Assembly: GCF_002775205.1 (NCBI RefSeq)
Contig: NC_036450.1
Coordinates: 18,681,479-18,745,478 of the forward strand
DNA: 64,000 nucleotides
Direction: 5' to 3'
DNA from: Xiphophorus maculatus
Lineage: Eukaryota > Chordata > Actinopteri > Cyprinodontiformes > Poeciliidae
This document shows, piece by piece, positions 26,206 to 38,698 of the stretch (within the stretch, counting starts at the first letter, position 1; each line of letters starts with the position of its first letter). A model generated the notes under the pieces. The model had not been told where the DNA came from, did no database searches, and saw nothing but the letters and a program-made list of their open reading frames with translations. The position numbers and the translations under genes are program-made.

Positions 26206-29200
26206 ATGGCTGATTCAGAGAAAGCAGAGGAATTTTTGGATGCTGTATGCACCCCCGAGTCTCTCGAAGAAGCACAGACCGCTGCGGCTTCTGCTCAAGG
26301 AGAACAGGATGAACATCTGAAAACGGAGACGACTACTAGTACCAGTTCGCCCCCAAGGGAGAAGGAAGCAGACAGCCCCCTGAATACTGAGGGAGAGCAA
26401 AGTCTTCTCTCCATGCCATTTCTAATGAAGGAGCTTCGCCGGGACTCCCCAGAGTCTCAACATGCCTCCACAGGAAGTGACAAGCCTGTGTCGCGTCACG
26501 TCTACGAAAGCGACTCCTCGAATCCCTGCATGTTGTCTCCTTCTTCCAGTGGCCACCTGGCGGACTCGGACACACTTTCCTCAGGGGAAGAAGGTGCTGC
26601 CCGTCCTGCCGGCGCAGAGGGCAGTATGGAAGCTGCAAACGATCCTGGCCAGTTAGAAAAAAGAGAGACATCTGCCACAGCTTCAGGGGGCAGAAAGTCT
26701 CGCCGGTCGCATTCGGAGAGTGAAATGCTTCCAAACGCGATGGCCGCTAAGAAGAACCGCTGCCAGCCAACCACAGTGGCGCCAGGGCAGGAAAAACAAA
26801 CCAATGGCAAGTTGGGAAAAGTGAAAGGTCACCGGAGTCAGAAACACAAGGAGCGCATGCGTCTGCTGAGGCAGAAGCGAGAGGCGGCAGCTCGGAAGAA
26901 GTATAACCTGCTGCAGGACAGCAGCACCAGTGACAGTGAGCTCACATGTGACTCCAGCACCAGTTCCTCCGACGATGATGACACTTCTGGAGGAAGCAAG
27001 ACAATCAAGACAGATATTCCAGGTAACCTCCATTACCCTGTCCTATTACATGCATATGGCACACTAATACACTTGGTTAATAGGAGCAGATATTCAGATT
27101 TTATGTGTAAAATACTATAATACATTATCAAAGAATATCAGAGCATATAACAAATATAACTGGTCATCAGTCACACGGGTTAACAACAAGGAGTTCCCTG
27201 CATGAATATGAGGTTTTAGGCAAATTGAATAGAAAAGTTTTACATATAATTCATTCTGTCACTGTAATGCAGAGCTTGCTTCTTGTGCTTGTTTTATCAG
27301 TCACACTGTTTTCTTTTCCTAGTGGGTTTTATCTTTTGCCATTCATCATCTAAAGTCATTTGCATTGTCTTTTAAAAGTGTAGTTTATCTAGAGGGCCTA
27401 TGTCCAGTGTCTTATGTACTTTTCATGTTTTCTCTGTTCTGTCTCATCAACGCATGCTGGAAGTGTAGTCTACATTGTTCAACTCACTGAGTGATACTGA
27501 TTTAAAAATGTAGTTGCTTTTTTTTTCATTTTTAACAAATAAGACATCGGTACTTTCACCCTCTGTTCTAAACTGACTCTACCGAAAGTCTTACTGCGTT
27601 AGCTTGAGTTGTTGACTCTTATTTTATTAAGTTTTGCCTCAAAATTCAACTGGTAGTACTTTTACTTACATTTAGGAGTCACTGAATGTCTACATCAGTC
27701 AAAATAGTGTAAGGGGCTAACTCTTTATTTCTAGTAGATAATAATTGATGCAAACATGCAGGTGGAGCTTTTCTGAGCTAAAATAAGGAGTAAAAATTTT
27801 GCACTAATCAAAGGCTGAAGGTAATTAGTAGAAATGCACCAGTCAGAAAATTGTGGCTCATTTTCAATCTCAATTTTTTTGTAAAACTTTAACCTGCCAA
27901 TAGCAATTTTTGACCTATTTCAATTTCTTAAGAAAAGTGATATGGCGTTTTTTCCTTCTAGCTTTCCTTCTGTGACCAGGCAATTATTTTTATTAAGAGC
28001 AGAGGGGAGGTCACACGGCTGTGAGGGGTGAGTGTCTGAAAAATGTAGGTTTAATAACATTTAGGACACAAGACTTACTTTGGAGTTGGTATTTCACAAT
28101 GTTTACGGAATTGTGAAATGTCACAATTCCGTAAATTGTGACAGTATTGTAATATTTCCGAGTAGGTGCCTTAGTTTTGCTAGCATAATCAAAAAAAAGT
28201 CTCAGTGGAAATTATGGAAAACGTAAATCCTCAACATAAATCTAAGGTTTCCAAGAGATTGTCAACCATTTCAAATTCCAGATGTAGCAGACAGGGGTTG
28301 ACAGCTCAAAAAGGTTGAATCTACATTTAGCCTTTGTATTATCTGAATCTCTACCACTCTCTTACAGACTAGATAAAGAGCAGGCGTTGTAGAAAATCCA
28401 GTTTCCTTTTAAAGTAGTTTTGTACATCACTTAGTTACTATGGTCAGAAAAAAAGGTCCAATTTTTGATTTTACAATAGGCCAAGCTGCAAATCAGCCAA
28501 TTCTGGTCACCAGCTGATTTCTCGATGCGTCTCTAGTAAACTCTAAGCCTGGCAGTTATCCTGTTTCTTTAAAATGCTCATGTGTGAGTTGAAGTGTCCA
28601 GAATCACTTGTTGACTACGACTCAGGAACTCTTTCCGTAGGCATTTCTGTCTCCAAAGGTTTGCGAGTATCTCCTTTTAGACGGATGAGTGTACTTCAAA
28701 GACTCACTAGTTGTGTTCCAAACCATAGTCACTGAATGGGTCACCAACACATCCAGTTTTCTTCCTCTCGGTATCTCGTAGTACATGAAACTGTTTCAGC
28801 CATTTTTTTTTCTTTTACATCCCGGATTCCAATTTGAGTGCTTCAACTGCATGATGTAGTCCATCAGCATGAAAAAGAGTCGATCTGCACGTAACCCAAA
28901 ACAGACCTTCATTTTCTCTTTAATACACAAGTCCACCTCCGAAGCATGAAACGTGCCACTGTATTTTCTTATGGCTTGGCCTCAATGTCTTTAAAGCTGG
29001 CTTCAGACGTGCGTCGGAGAGATCCAGAGTGGGAGCCCAGATTCATGGGCTGCTGGACACCAGTTCGTGGGACAGGAACGGCATCGGCAGCGTTCTGGAG
29101 GAGGCCATGACGCGCTTTGCCGTGATGCAGCGCCAGACCGAGGAGCGCTTCCGCATCTGGATGGAAAAGCTGGCCCACCTCGACTCGGACAACGATTCGT

Positions 29201-32200
29201 CCAAGCGCTCGAGCGACGCCCCCGAGGGCCAGCAGGCGGCCCAGCTGTCCCCCCCGAGCTCGTTTTTGCCCTCGTCAGAGTCTGCGGAGACTATGGCCGC
29301 CTACATGCTGGCGCGAGAGAACAACAGCCTTGCTCCCACTCCCATGAACAACAATAACATCCTTCCTGAAGCGGTCGCTCAGAATGGGAATATAGGTAGT
29401 CCAGACCCTGGGCTCATGAATGTTTAGAGTCTACTTCAGGTCCTGTAGTTTTAATCAACAACAACAAAAAAAAGACAAACGAACAAAAAAAAAAATCTAG
29501 AACTAGATGATGCTGAAAGCGTTGCAGTCAGTTGTTACAGCTAAATATGATGGGACGGAGTCTGAGCAAATACACTATTAACAGCTGCCAGACCTGAGCT
29601 GGTCACTGGAACTGGCCTCTGTGCAGACCTTGAGCTCAGAGTTTCTGTTGGCACTGAATCACTGTGAGATTTGACATTCAGAGTTCTCCAACTCGGCCGT
29701 TTGATTTGCTGCTGCTTCTGTGTCACGGACACGGAATCTTTTCCAACACTGATAAATCAATCAGGGCTGTTATTTCAATATGGGTTGTTTGGTTTGTTTG
29801 TTCTTATTTTATCAGTTGTTCAAGCACATACAAAGTATCTAACTCCTACTAAAGTGTGCATTAGGGCACCTGGGCAGAAAAATGATTACAGCGCTAGGTG
29901 GGGTGCTGCTGAGTAATAGCATGTGCCTTGTCATTCTAAAGCATTTTCTAGTGCTGGTTCTGTAGCAATCAGGTTTAACACTCCACGTCATTCATGATTT
30001 CTTGAACTGTTTGCATCAGGCTTGCAAATGGTTCAGGAAGCTCTTGCATCAACTCTTTTTTTAATCTATATTGGTGGCATAGCTTTACTAACAGCAGAAC
30101 ATTTATCATAAATTTGCCTATACATATAAAATGCAATATACTTACTTCTTTTTTTCTCTGCTTTTAAGCTATTACACATGTCTGATGTTGCCTTTCTGTT
30201 ACATTTGTTTCAATTGTTTCTTTTATTTTTTCTAGCAATGTGAAGCTACTGAGGGGGGAAAAGGTTGTTATTTTTCAGCCTTGTTAGACTGTGGACTTCA
30301 GGAAAAGTGCTAGATAAATATGTGGAAGTTGGCTTGGAAGGGCAAGAGTGTCAAATCATAACTGATGTATTTGCCTTGTTGTGTTTTGTTTGCACTGGCT
30401 TTGCCTCCCAGCTTGGCCTTGAGCTCCATGACACAGTGTCTTATTAGCTTAAACGTAAGGATCAACTGAAGTGATTGACCTGCGACATGGAGCATGATGA
30501 TGTTTACAAATTATTCCTAAAAAAGAAAGAAAGGAAGGAAGAACAGACTGATCTGACTTATATCATTGTCTTCTCTGGTTCATCTTATAGAAAACATTCA
30601 TCCTCGAACATCTTCGTACACTAAATGACATACAGTGCCTTGCAAAAGTGTTCAGAACTCATTGACTTCACATTTTCTCATGACTGTAGACCTTATTGTG
30701 TTTTATTTGGATTGATTTTATGATGGACCATCACAAAGCGGTGCGTACATTGGGAAGTGGCAGGGAAATATGTGACTTTATTTTTTTAAATCTTTTAAAT
30801 GTATTCTGTGCATTAATATCAAGCTCGCCTATAAGTTAATGCCTTCCACTGCAATTGCAGCTAAATCTTTTGCAGTGTGTTTCCAACAGATTTACACATC
30901 TAGACAAAAAATCTTCCTGTTGTCTTTTGCACAACATCTCAAGTTGAGGTAGATTTATAACGCTACGAACATTTTTTAAGTCTTTCAACTGAATTTAACT
31001 TTGGTTTTTGAGTAGGCCATTCTAACATGCATTCTTTAAATCCTTCCCAGTCCAACTCTGGCTGTATGAAAAGAAACCCCACAGCATGACACTGCCACTA
31101 CCTTCTCTTGAGGTGGGAATGGTGTGTTCAAGTTGTTACTTTATGCCATATGCCTCAAGTCAGACACGTTTTTATGTGCTGCTGAAGAGGAAGTGCTCCC
31201 CCATCATAACGCTGCCACTACCATGTCTTTTTCTTTTGTTTAAGTCAATGTATCCTTTTCCGTCCACTATTTATTTTCCCCATTTTATTTCACAAGTATG
31301 CACTTCTTTGTGTGTTGGTCGATCGCATAAAATTCCAATACTATACATTAGAATTTGTAGTTGCGTTGAGTAAAACTTTGATAAAGTTTGAAGGAATGCG
31401 AATCCATTTGCAAGCTACTGTATGTGAGGGGCAACATCTGTAACACACAACGCTTCTGACATCCAAACGCATCAGATAGCTGTGAATGGAATCCTTCACT
31501 CATAAACGTTCACAGCCGGGATTCAAAGAAGCGCTCCGTATGTAAATGACTTGACTGTCTGCTTTCCCGGATCTCAAAGCCGAACACATCGTTTCCCCAC
31601 CACCTGTTTGCATGTGATTATATAACCACGTAGTGCAAGGCCAAACTAGTTCTCATCAGCAGCATGTGTTCAAGGTATTTCTGTGCTTGATGCTGATATG
31701 AATGGCGACTGACGGGACGTTTTACCGGTTGTTTTTCCCTTGCCCTGTAGTTTTGTTTCAGGTTTTTCTGAATGTTGTTTTTTAAGGTAAAACATTTTAA
31801 GGGTTTTTTTTTTTTTTTGGTTTGTTTTTTGCTGCTTAGATTTAAATGGATCCAGCATCTTCCTTTTTGGATTTATTCAAACTGAAGTTACCTTTTTAAA
31901 TGAAAAAAAAAAGTAGTAGTATTGCCAACACTATGACGTAAACTTGGTGCATACAATCAAAACGTGCATTGAAAACACTAAGGGACAGTCCATTGTTTAC
32001 CAAAGAGACTCTCCTGGTTTACATTAGTCCTTTTTCTATCATCAAAACGTGACCTTTATATTTGGAGGAGCTCTGTTTCCCTGGTTACCATGGTTGAAGT
32101 ATATCTTAGCTCTGTCAGCTATTCATAAGTTGTCTCATTGTACATGCTGTGCAGACAAACCTGCTGTAACACCTACACAAATGTCTGGATAACAGAGTGT

Positions 32201-33656
32201 GCGTTCACTCTGAGGGACTCTCTTTACAGGGTAGATTAGCCGTGCGCTTCTGCTCTTCCACGATTATTCTTCTGTTGTTTGGCTATTTATCATCTTAACT
32301 GTGTTTAATTCACAGAGCAAGGTTATTTTTAAGTGTTTTGTAAAAACTGTAGTGTAGTTTTTATGTGGATGGCTGTTATTTTAAAAACCAATAAACATAA
32401 AAAAAAAAAACCCCAAAAAAAACAAACAGTTTTTGCAGACCCGTTTTATTTATGCATGCTTTACAGCGTATAGACTCCTTTCCAGCATATGAGGATGATT
32501 TTATTATTTTTTATTATTTTTAATGTCACTTGAGGTTGTGTAGATGCAGCGTCCAGTCCGTTTCCAAGAAGAATGCATCTACTCCCTAAAGGCATGGTTT
32601 GAATAATGAAGTGTTTTCTTTGTCTCCTGCAGACGGGCCTCCGGTAGTGGGTCACTATGATATTTCAGGCACTGATTCTAACCAGGAGAGTTTGAGTGTG
32701 GAGACAGTCCGGCCTACGGTGATAAGGCATGAGCTAAAAACACACAGAGGCCAGGACATGGCAGCACACTCTGGGTGTATAAGAGCTCTGAGCTCAATCT
32801 CAGGTCAGTTACAAACCCGGTGTATCCGATCTGATCGTTTCCTCTCGGTTGAAGTGCGTTGGCTTTGAGAGGGGGGCGGGTGTCTTCCATAAGTAACGGT
32901 GGGGAAGGGGAACTGGGCTTTTTAATCTCAGTGAGAGGCCTTTGAAGTACACTTCATCCCACACACGCACATCCCTGGTTTTCATTTGGTGTTGCTAAAA
33001 AAAAAAAACGTGCCGCTTCTCTAAAGCAGGAAAACGTAGCTGATTCTTTTTTTCTTTGTTTTTTTTTTATAAACACCATGAGAATTAAGTCTGTGATCTG
33101 CTGATTTACTTCCTTTAATCCAATCAGTTTTTGAAATATAACAGTCTCTTCGTTGTCTCTGTCTCTGTCAAAGCAGCTACAGTCTTCGTGTGTCAGCAAG
33201 GCCTGCAGCTCGCTACTGCTTTGATCCTCCTCCTGATGTCTGACTGTCCCTCTTATTTATTTCAGGCCGTGAGGAGGCAGAGCTGCTGCACAAGGAGGGC
33301 TCTCAGCACAAAGGCCAGATTAACATTGCTTCCTCAGACAGTGAGGTGGAAATTGTCGGAGTACAAGAGAACGCACGGTAAAGACGAGTTTGGGGGTTCT
33401 TTTTGTGTTTGTTTAAGCTGCACTTGAAGCAGTCCTGATGTTTGTCGTTTTCTTCTTCATATCCAGATGCTCCCATCCATGTGGAGGGGTGATAAAAAGT
33501 CTGTCTTCCTGGAAGGACAATTCAGTGGAGCAGTTAAACAGCACAAATCAATCACAGCTCTGGACTAATGTTTCCCCTCGCCCAAACTGGGTCTCCCCTC
33601 CCGAAGTGGTGGACCTGACGTTGGACGAGGACGGCGGGCACAAATATCTACTTTAA
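26206..33656 (+). CDS. ark2n: Arkadia N-terminal-like protein (C18orf25 orthologue)
   Basis: ARK2N resembles the N-terminal half of the ubiquitin ligase Arkadia/RNF111, has no RING, and is a reported target of AMPK/PKA signalling in muscle. Core coding exons are 26206-27022, 32633-32803, 33266-33377 and 33467-33656, giving 429 aa; human is 404. A further in-phase exon at 28997-29395 would make 562 aa. Conserved blocks are LRRDSPESQ (RRDS kinase site, S81), YESDSSN[16 protein letters not shown], a basic stretch with [17 protein letters not shown] and [17 protein letters not shown], the acidic STSSSDDDD, then [17 protein letters not shown] and the C-terminal [10 protein letters not shown]. The last two contain SUMO-interacting cores (VEIV, VVDLT) like those of Arkadia. 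The 171-base exon at 32633 is also phase-symmetric and matches the part absent from a shorter human isoform. It lies 7 kb upstream of ark2c on the same strand. Confidence 0.93.
27829..28535. mobile_element. Non-autonomous hAT-like element
   Basis: The left end TAGAAATGCACC and the complement of the right end, TAGAGACGCATC, are decayed versions of one hAT-type terminus (TAGAGATGCACC-like). The region between, with 'ggcgttttttccttctagct' and 'aagagcagaggggaggtcac', looks like a dispersed fish repeat from memory. No transposase is present. Flanking 8-bp duplications are only partly matched (GTAATTAG against GTAAACTC). It lies in ark2n intron 2. Confidence 0.5.
28102..28135. repeat. Perfect 15-bp hairpin
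   Basis: TTTACGGAATTGTGA (28102-28116) is mirrored by TCACAATTCCGTAAA (28121-28135) with a 4-base loop, inside the hAT-like repeat. Confidence 0.85.
28997..29395 (+). CDS. ark2n: Candidate ark2n cassette exon
   Basis: A GC-rich open frame within the large intron has an acceptor (tctttaaag) and a donor (ATAG|GTAGTC) that both fit phase 1, exactly the phase of the flanking ark2n exons, so its 399 bases (133 codons) can be included or skipped without a frame shift. The product includes [18 protein letters not shown], then a charged helical stretch around [14 protein letters not shown], then serine/proline- and asparagine-rich sequence. I do not recognise a domain. Without the donor, the frame stops at 29427, so it could also act as a terminal exon. 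Codon use (third-position G/C) is strongly coding-like against the AT-rich intron. Confidence 0.65.
30633..31390 (-). mobile_element. Internally deleted Tc1 relic
   Basis: It starts at CAGTGCCTTGCAAAAGTG, close to the intact Tc1 end, followed by the subterminal 'attgtgttttatttggattg' and 'accatcacaaagcggtg'. Antisense transposase pieces follow ('ctgcaattgcagctaaatct', 'acagcatgacactgccacta'), and the other subterminal end is at about 31310-31380. Transposase is not readable. It lies in ark2n intron sequence (or the 3' UTR of a short form). Confidence 0.75.
32390..32395 (+). promoter_or_regulatory. Internal polyadenylation signal in ark2n
   Basis: AATAAA followed at once by an A-rich run, after about 100 bases typical of a 3' UTR end. 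It lies 237 bases before the 32633 exon and could terminate a short transcript ending in the 28997 exon (stop at 29427). Confidence 0.4.
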
Positions 33657-35113
33657 AAGCATTCGCACGCCCCGCCTAGTCTGATATAGGCTGCAGCCTA
33701 GCCCTTACCTGCTTCTAAACTCCTTGTTATCTTGGACTCCTATTTTTAACTTCCTTGTTTATTAAAGCCATTCTACTGATGTGATTCCCAAAATCCACGC
33801 TCGGCAACTACGACCTAGCTATAATGAAATGGCGCAGTGCTGTGAGTGCAAAGTAAAACTTAAACAAGAGCAGGTTATCTGTTCACAATAGCAATATCCT
33901 CCCTTCGTTCATTACCTCGGTCACTCCTGCATACCTGAGTTGGGTAGTTTTTTGTTTTTTTTTGTTTCTCATGCTCGCAAGTTAAAGAACGTTGCGCCTG
34001 CTGCTTTAGATTTTGTTACACTGCTGTTGAGCTGCATCTCTGCACACTTTGAGTGGAATGTTTTCGATCAGATTTTTTTGTCTCTCTTTTTCGATAGCAT
34101 TCAAAATCAAGCTGAATCTGGCATGCTTTTTTTCCTCTTTTTTTTTTTTTTTAATACAGCGTAAATATATGACAGCAGTACCTGATCAAAATAAGTTGTG
34201 GAGGGAGTTTAATTTTAGAGGTCTCAACACTGGATGTGCATTCAGATCAGTCGCTATACACGCAGTTCGCTTTGCACAGTGTCCAACACCGGCACCGCCG
34301 CCTGCTCCAGTTTGTTCAGAAAGTGTTTCAGTCACACCTTATGGGAAATGTTACAAAAATTGTTGCGAGTTAAATGAGAGGATTAATAACACCAGTGATG
34401 CTTCAGCTCTGATAGATTTACATCCAAGGGTAGTGTTTTTAAAACTCACTAATCAAGACTTATATCTGGCACACAGGACCTTACTGTCATAATTATATAG
34501 TTTGACACATGACTGATCAGTTTTTTTTTCCATCTAAACTTCTAAGACTGGTTGACATTGGAGTGATTGTCTGCTTCCATTCATATAGAAAAACAAAAGT
34601 CTCTGTTCAGACCTGGTTTAAACATCTGTTCTGGCTGATTCAGATCTATGTAGACGAGTTTAACCAGCATTCACAGCTGAGAGACCTCAATTACCTGCTT
34701 TAAATGTTAGACCAAACGCATCGCCATGTCGCAGAGTGGGCCGTCTGTTGGCGCTTCGCGATAAATACTGTTAATCACATCAGCTACAGTTCATCCAATT
34801 AAAATTAATTTAGCCTCTGAACATCTACATACCTAGATCTAGGTTAAATACGAGAGAAGAATAGGGTAAATAACATCTGAGTCTACAAAAGCCAGCATTT
34901 TAACTACAAATCTGCCAGAGATCGGAATCAGCCTGTTTTCCTTTTAATTGTCTTAAATCGGTGATTTGCAGGTCCAATGCAAGGAATTAAAATTATTTTC
35001 CCCCTATTCATTTAATGCATCAAAGAACTTGAATTCTTTTCGCTTAGATGTATCAACCAGCAACACGTACTTTAAAGCATGTTCGGCTTAAGATCAGATA
35101 ACGGTTAAAGACA

Positions 35114-35463
35114 TACAGCTCTGGAACAAATTAAGAGACCACTTAAAATGATCAGTTTCTCTGATTTTGCTTTTTATAGCTATATGTTTGAGTAAAATGA
35201 ACATTGTTCTTTTATTCTTTGAACTACTGACAACATGTCTCTGAAATTCCAAGCAAAAATCTAGGGTTTATCTGCAGAAAATGAGAAATGGTAAAAATAA
35301 CAAGTGCTGTCAGACCTCAAATAGTGCAAAAAAAAAATAAGTTCATGTTCATTTAGAAACAACAATACTGATGTTTTAACTTAGGAAGAGTTCAGAAATC
35401 AGTATTTGGTGGAATAACCATGGGGCTTTCAATGGGGTTCAGTGAATACTTTCCAGAGCTGTA
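35114..35463. mobile_element. Tc1-type MITE with intact ends
   Basis: The ends are perfect inverted repeats: TACAGCTCTGGAA at 35114-35126 and TTCCAGAGCTGTA at 35451-35463, with the flanking TA target duplication included. The inside ('ttaagagaccactt', 'atcagtttctctgattttgc', 'gaagagttcagaaatcagta') is the terminal region of a common fish Tc1 family distinct from the other copies here. The transposase part is deleted. Confidence 0.85.
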
Positions 35464-36393
35464 TACCTTCGTACATAAGTGATAAAACTAATTACTACCT
35501 GTTCTGCTTTCAAATCTACTACCTCGGTCACTTAAGTTTTTGCTCTTTTTGTCTTTTAATATTTAGGGAAAAAAATGACTGAATAGGTCAAACTCTATAT
35601 TAGAAAACCTGAAATTAGAGTCACCCAGGAAAAGCTTGGTTGATTCATCGTTAATTTTGACCGCTCAAACAACGCCTCGGTGAAACGCCCAACTTCTCAC
35701 CATCATCTGTGAACTGCACACAGTTGTTATCCTACACACAACGCTACTTCAAAATGAATTGTCATCTCACACAGAGACTTAGAATGCAACTTAAGCATTT
35801 ATAAATCAGTTCATTATCCTGTCGAACGGCTTGCTCAGGACAGACGCTGGTGCCAGAAGTGAATGAAGTCGAACTTTTTCCGAAACGTTTTGTTTAAATC
35901 GTGCTTACAGGTTGAGTTTTTACTGTTGCATCAAAGGAAGAGTGCGGCGCTGGCTTTAATTCAACACTAAAACATTTGGCTCATTTCCCTCATGTAAACA
36001 CAAGGCGGAATCTATGAGTTGGCAAATAATTCATTGTTCTAGTTTAAGTTTAGTTTTGAGTGGTGTCAGGATGGAAGCCACGTTTTCATCTGAGAGACTC
36101 TTATCAGTGAATGTATGACCTTGCAGTGCTGGCTCCATTTTTACCGTTTTGCATGCTTGTCTTGAATAGGTGCATACTCCTTTAAAAAAAAAAGAAACTC
36201 TGGGAAACCCTTTTTTTAAAAAAAAAAGAAATGTTTCTTCCCTTAATTACTGCAAAGCAAGATGGTCTGAATGCCTTGGAATGTGCACTATTTGATTTTA
36301 AAAATGTACAAAGCCTGTTATTTTAACTTTACGGAGCAGCAGATTTTGCTGTCTCATCCACAAATATATTTTAATAATGGTTGTGAATTAAGT

Positions 36394-36466
36394 ACATATA
36401 TAAGTATATATATATATATAAACTTTATATATATATATACATATATATACATACATGTATATATAC
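36394..36466. repeat. TA/TACA-rich microsatellite
   Basis: Compound TA repeat with TACA interruptions and a short central AACTTT. Confidence 0.85.
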
Positions 36467-37848
36467 TAAAAAGTAAAAGGGGTGTTGAGTTTGTGCTCAT
36501 GTGTGAGGCATTGTGAGGCATTTAATGTGTGTGGTTTTTTCCCCCGTTCGGTCTCCTCAGGGTCTTCTTGCTTCTTTCCTCCAGTCATACCTTGTCTTCA
36601 TACTGTAGTGGATCCAAGCTGGTGAATTTCTATCAATAGATAACCTTTGCAAACTGCTTTGCTGTTTTTTTGGGGGGTGGGGGGATGGGGTTCTTGTTAA
36701 ACATTGAATAACATTCACTTTCCTATACCATACTTAATAACATAATTTATAAATTAACTTCACCAGATGTCAGAAAGGGAACATTTCAAATTTTAGCAAT
36801 CTATACCAAAGTCTAAATGGAATTTTTGTTCTCAGTTTGTTTCAGTTTTATTGTGTGATCTCGAGTCCCTTTATGCATTTGAGCCTTTGTAAACTTGGAA
36901 ATATGACACAGATTATGTTTTAAAACTCAAAGATGTCAGTATATCTTTGTTTTACTTGGCCAGTTATTTCCACAGTTTGCAGCTTCCACCTTTATTAAAT
37001 CTTTACCACAACATTTCTGCTCGTTGGTGACAACAGTATCAGTAGGCAACGTGGCAGGGATGCCCGACTGGTTTTACATTGCATGTTTAATAGCATTTTT
37101 AAAAAAAAAAAAAAAACCAGGTCAAAAAATGTGCTTATTGAAGCTTTGGTCTTCTGTTGTTCCTATTCAGCTTGATTCTCAGTATTTTTAACAAGCAAAA
37201 AAAAATTTGTTTTTGGTTGGGTTTTTTTTTTTTTTTGTCCTTGTTGCTTCTGCAGGACCCTGACTTCCTTGAAATCATGTATGTAGAACAAAAAGAAACT
37301 ATTTTAAGAGTAAATAAATAGTATTATTTAATGATCTCTTGTACCTGCATTGTTTGCTTTCACAGAACTCGCCCTTCTTCCATTTAAAAAAAATGTCTAG
37401 GACTTCATACAATGGATTAGAATGAATGCAAAAAAAAAAAAAAAAAACTCAATCAAAAATAGGAAGTCAATCTGCTGTTATGTGGCTATTAGTAATTTGA
37501 ACAAATTGCTTGTTTTGCCACTGAAGCATTGCCTGAAAACCGCAAGTTGATGACTGCAACATTCAGGATTTGTTTTCATTCCTTTGGGTCATGTGTTGCA
37601 ACAATTTAGTCAGATGTTTAAAATGTAAGGTTTCTTCTGGGAAAGTATGAACTTATTTTTCAGTTCAGTTCATAAGTAGAGTATGGAAATAATGAGTGTT
37701 GCTTAGTTTGATTCCAACCGTTCTTCCACCAACCCTTCAGTCTGCCTGTCCAGTTATTCATCAGTCATGTTCCCTCTTGTCTGTGGTGTTTTACAGATGC
37801 ATTAAAATCCTGAGGTGTCTGCCTTAGAACTCGAGGTGAAATGGTTTT

Positions 37849-37850
<2 letters not shown>

Positions 37851-37894
<44 letters not shown>

Positions 37895-37902
37895 CATACA
37901 CA
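37851..37902. repeat. (TA)n-(CATA)n microsatellite
   Basis: Twenty TA units followed by three CATA units. Confidence 0.9.
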
Positions 37903-38685
37903 GTATATGTGTGCGTGTATGTATACCATTGAGTCTGAAAAAGTAAAAAGATTTAAAGTTATTGCTCTAAGGTAGAAAGTGATACAGCAGTGGAATTTTG
38001 ATTTGATTGATTGCTTTACTTAACTTACTGTTTCAGCTGAACTTTATCTCAGGTTAATCAGATTCACTATACTTTGTTAGTTTTAGTTTGTTTTTCAGCT
38101 GGAGCGTACAGGATATAGTCCATATTTAAGGTTAAAAAAAAAACAGCAAAATCATTTATCCTGGAATTTTTATCGTTATTCAGGGATATGAACACTTTCC
38201 ATAGCCTCTCCATGAGCGAAAGTATTTCCACCTCCCATCTCAGTGAGATCTCCCCATGCTTTTCTTTTCTCTGCCTAACAGTCTAGACAACTGGGAACAA
38301 TTCAACTTTAGCCTCACCCAGCAATATGGCTTGCTGGGTCAGGGGTCACACTGCAACACCTGCCACTAGGGGGACATATGGAGTTCACATGAAGAGTACA
38401 ATGAGGCAGTGGAGCAACGCAATGCGGTCCGCGGGGCCCTTTTCCATAAACTAAAGCCCCTTTAGCTGGTTTCTTTTCACCCCTGGGGCAGAACTTCAGC
38501 TGTATGCTAATTTATTTCGAGCAAGCAGTGGCCTCACGATGAATGGCTCCTTGCAAGAAACGGTCTTCCTTCCCCTTGCAGATGGCTGAATGACGCCACT
38601 CCAAGTTCTGCTCTGCACATTTTCCCGCAAGTGATTTCTCCGGTTATTCAGAGTGAGAGCTCGTTTGTTTGGCACCGCTCTGCTG

Positions 38686-38698
38686 CCGCCAGAGGGCA
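38686..38698 (+). promoter_or_regulatory. CTCF-like motif
   Basis: CCGCCAGAGGGCA closely matches the CTCF core (CC-x-C/G-C/T-AG-x-x-GGC). It lies between ark2n and ark2c. Motif match only. Confidence 0.35.

Noticed and set aside
34049-34492. 147-codon frame after ark2n
   Set aside because: Low-complexity start and no recognisable domain; lies in the probable 3' UTR.
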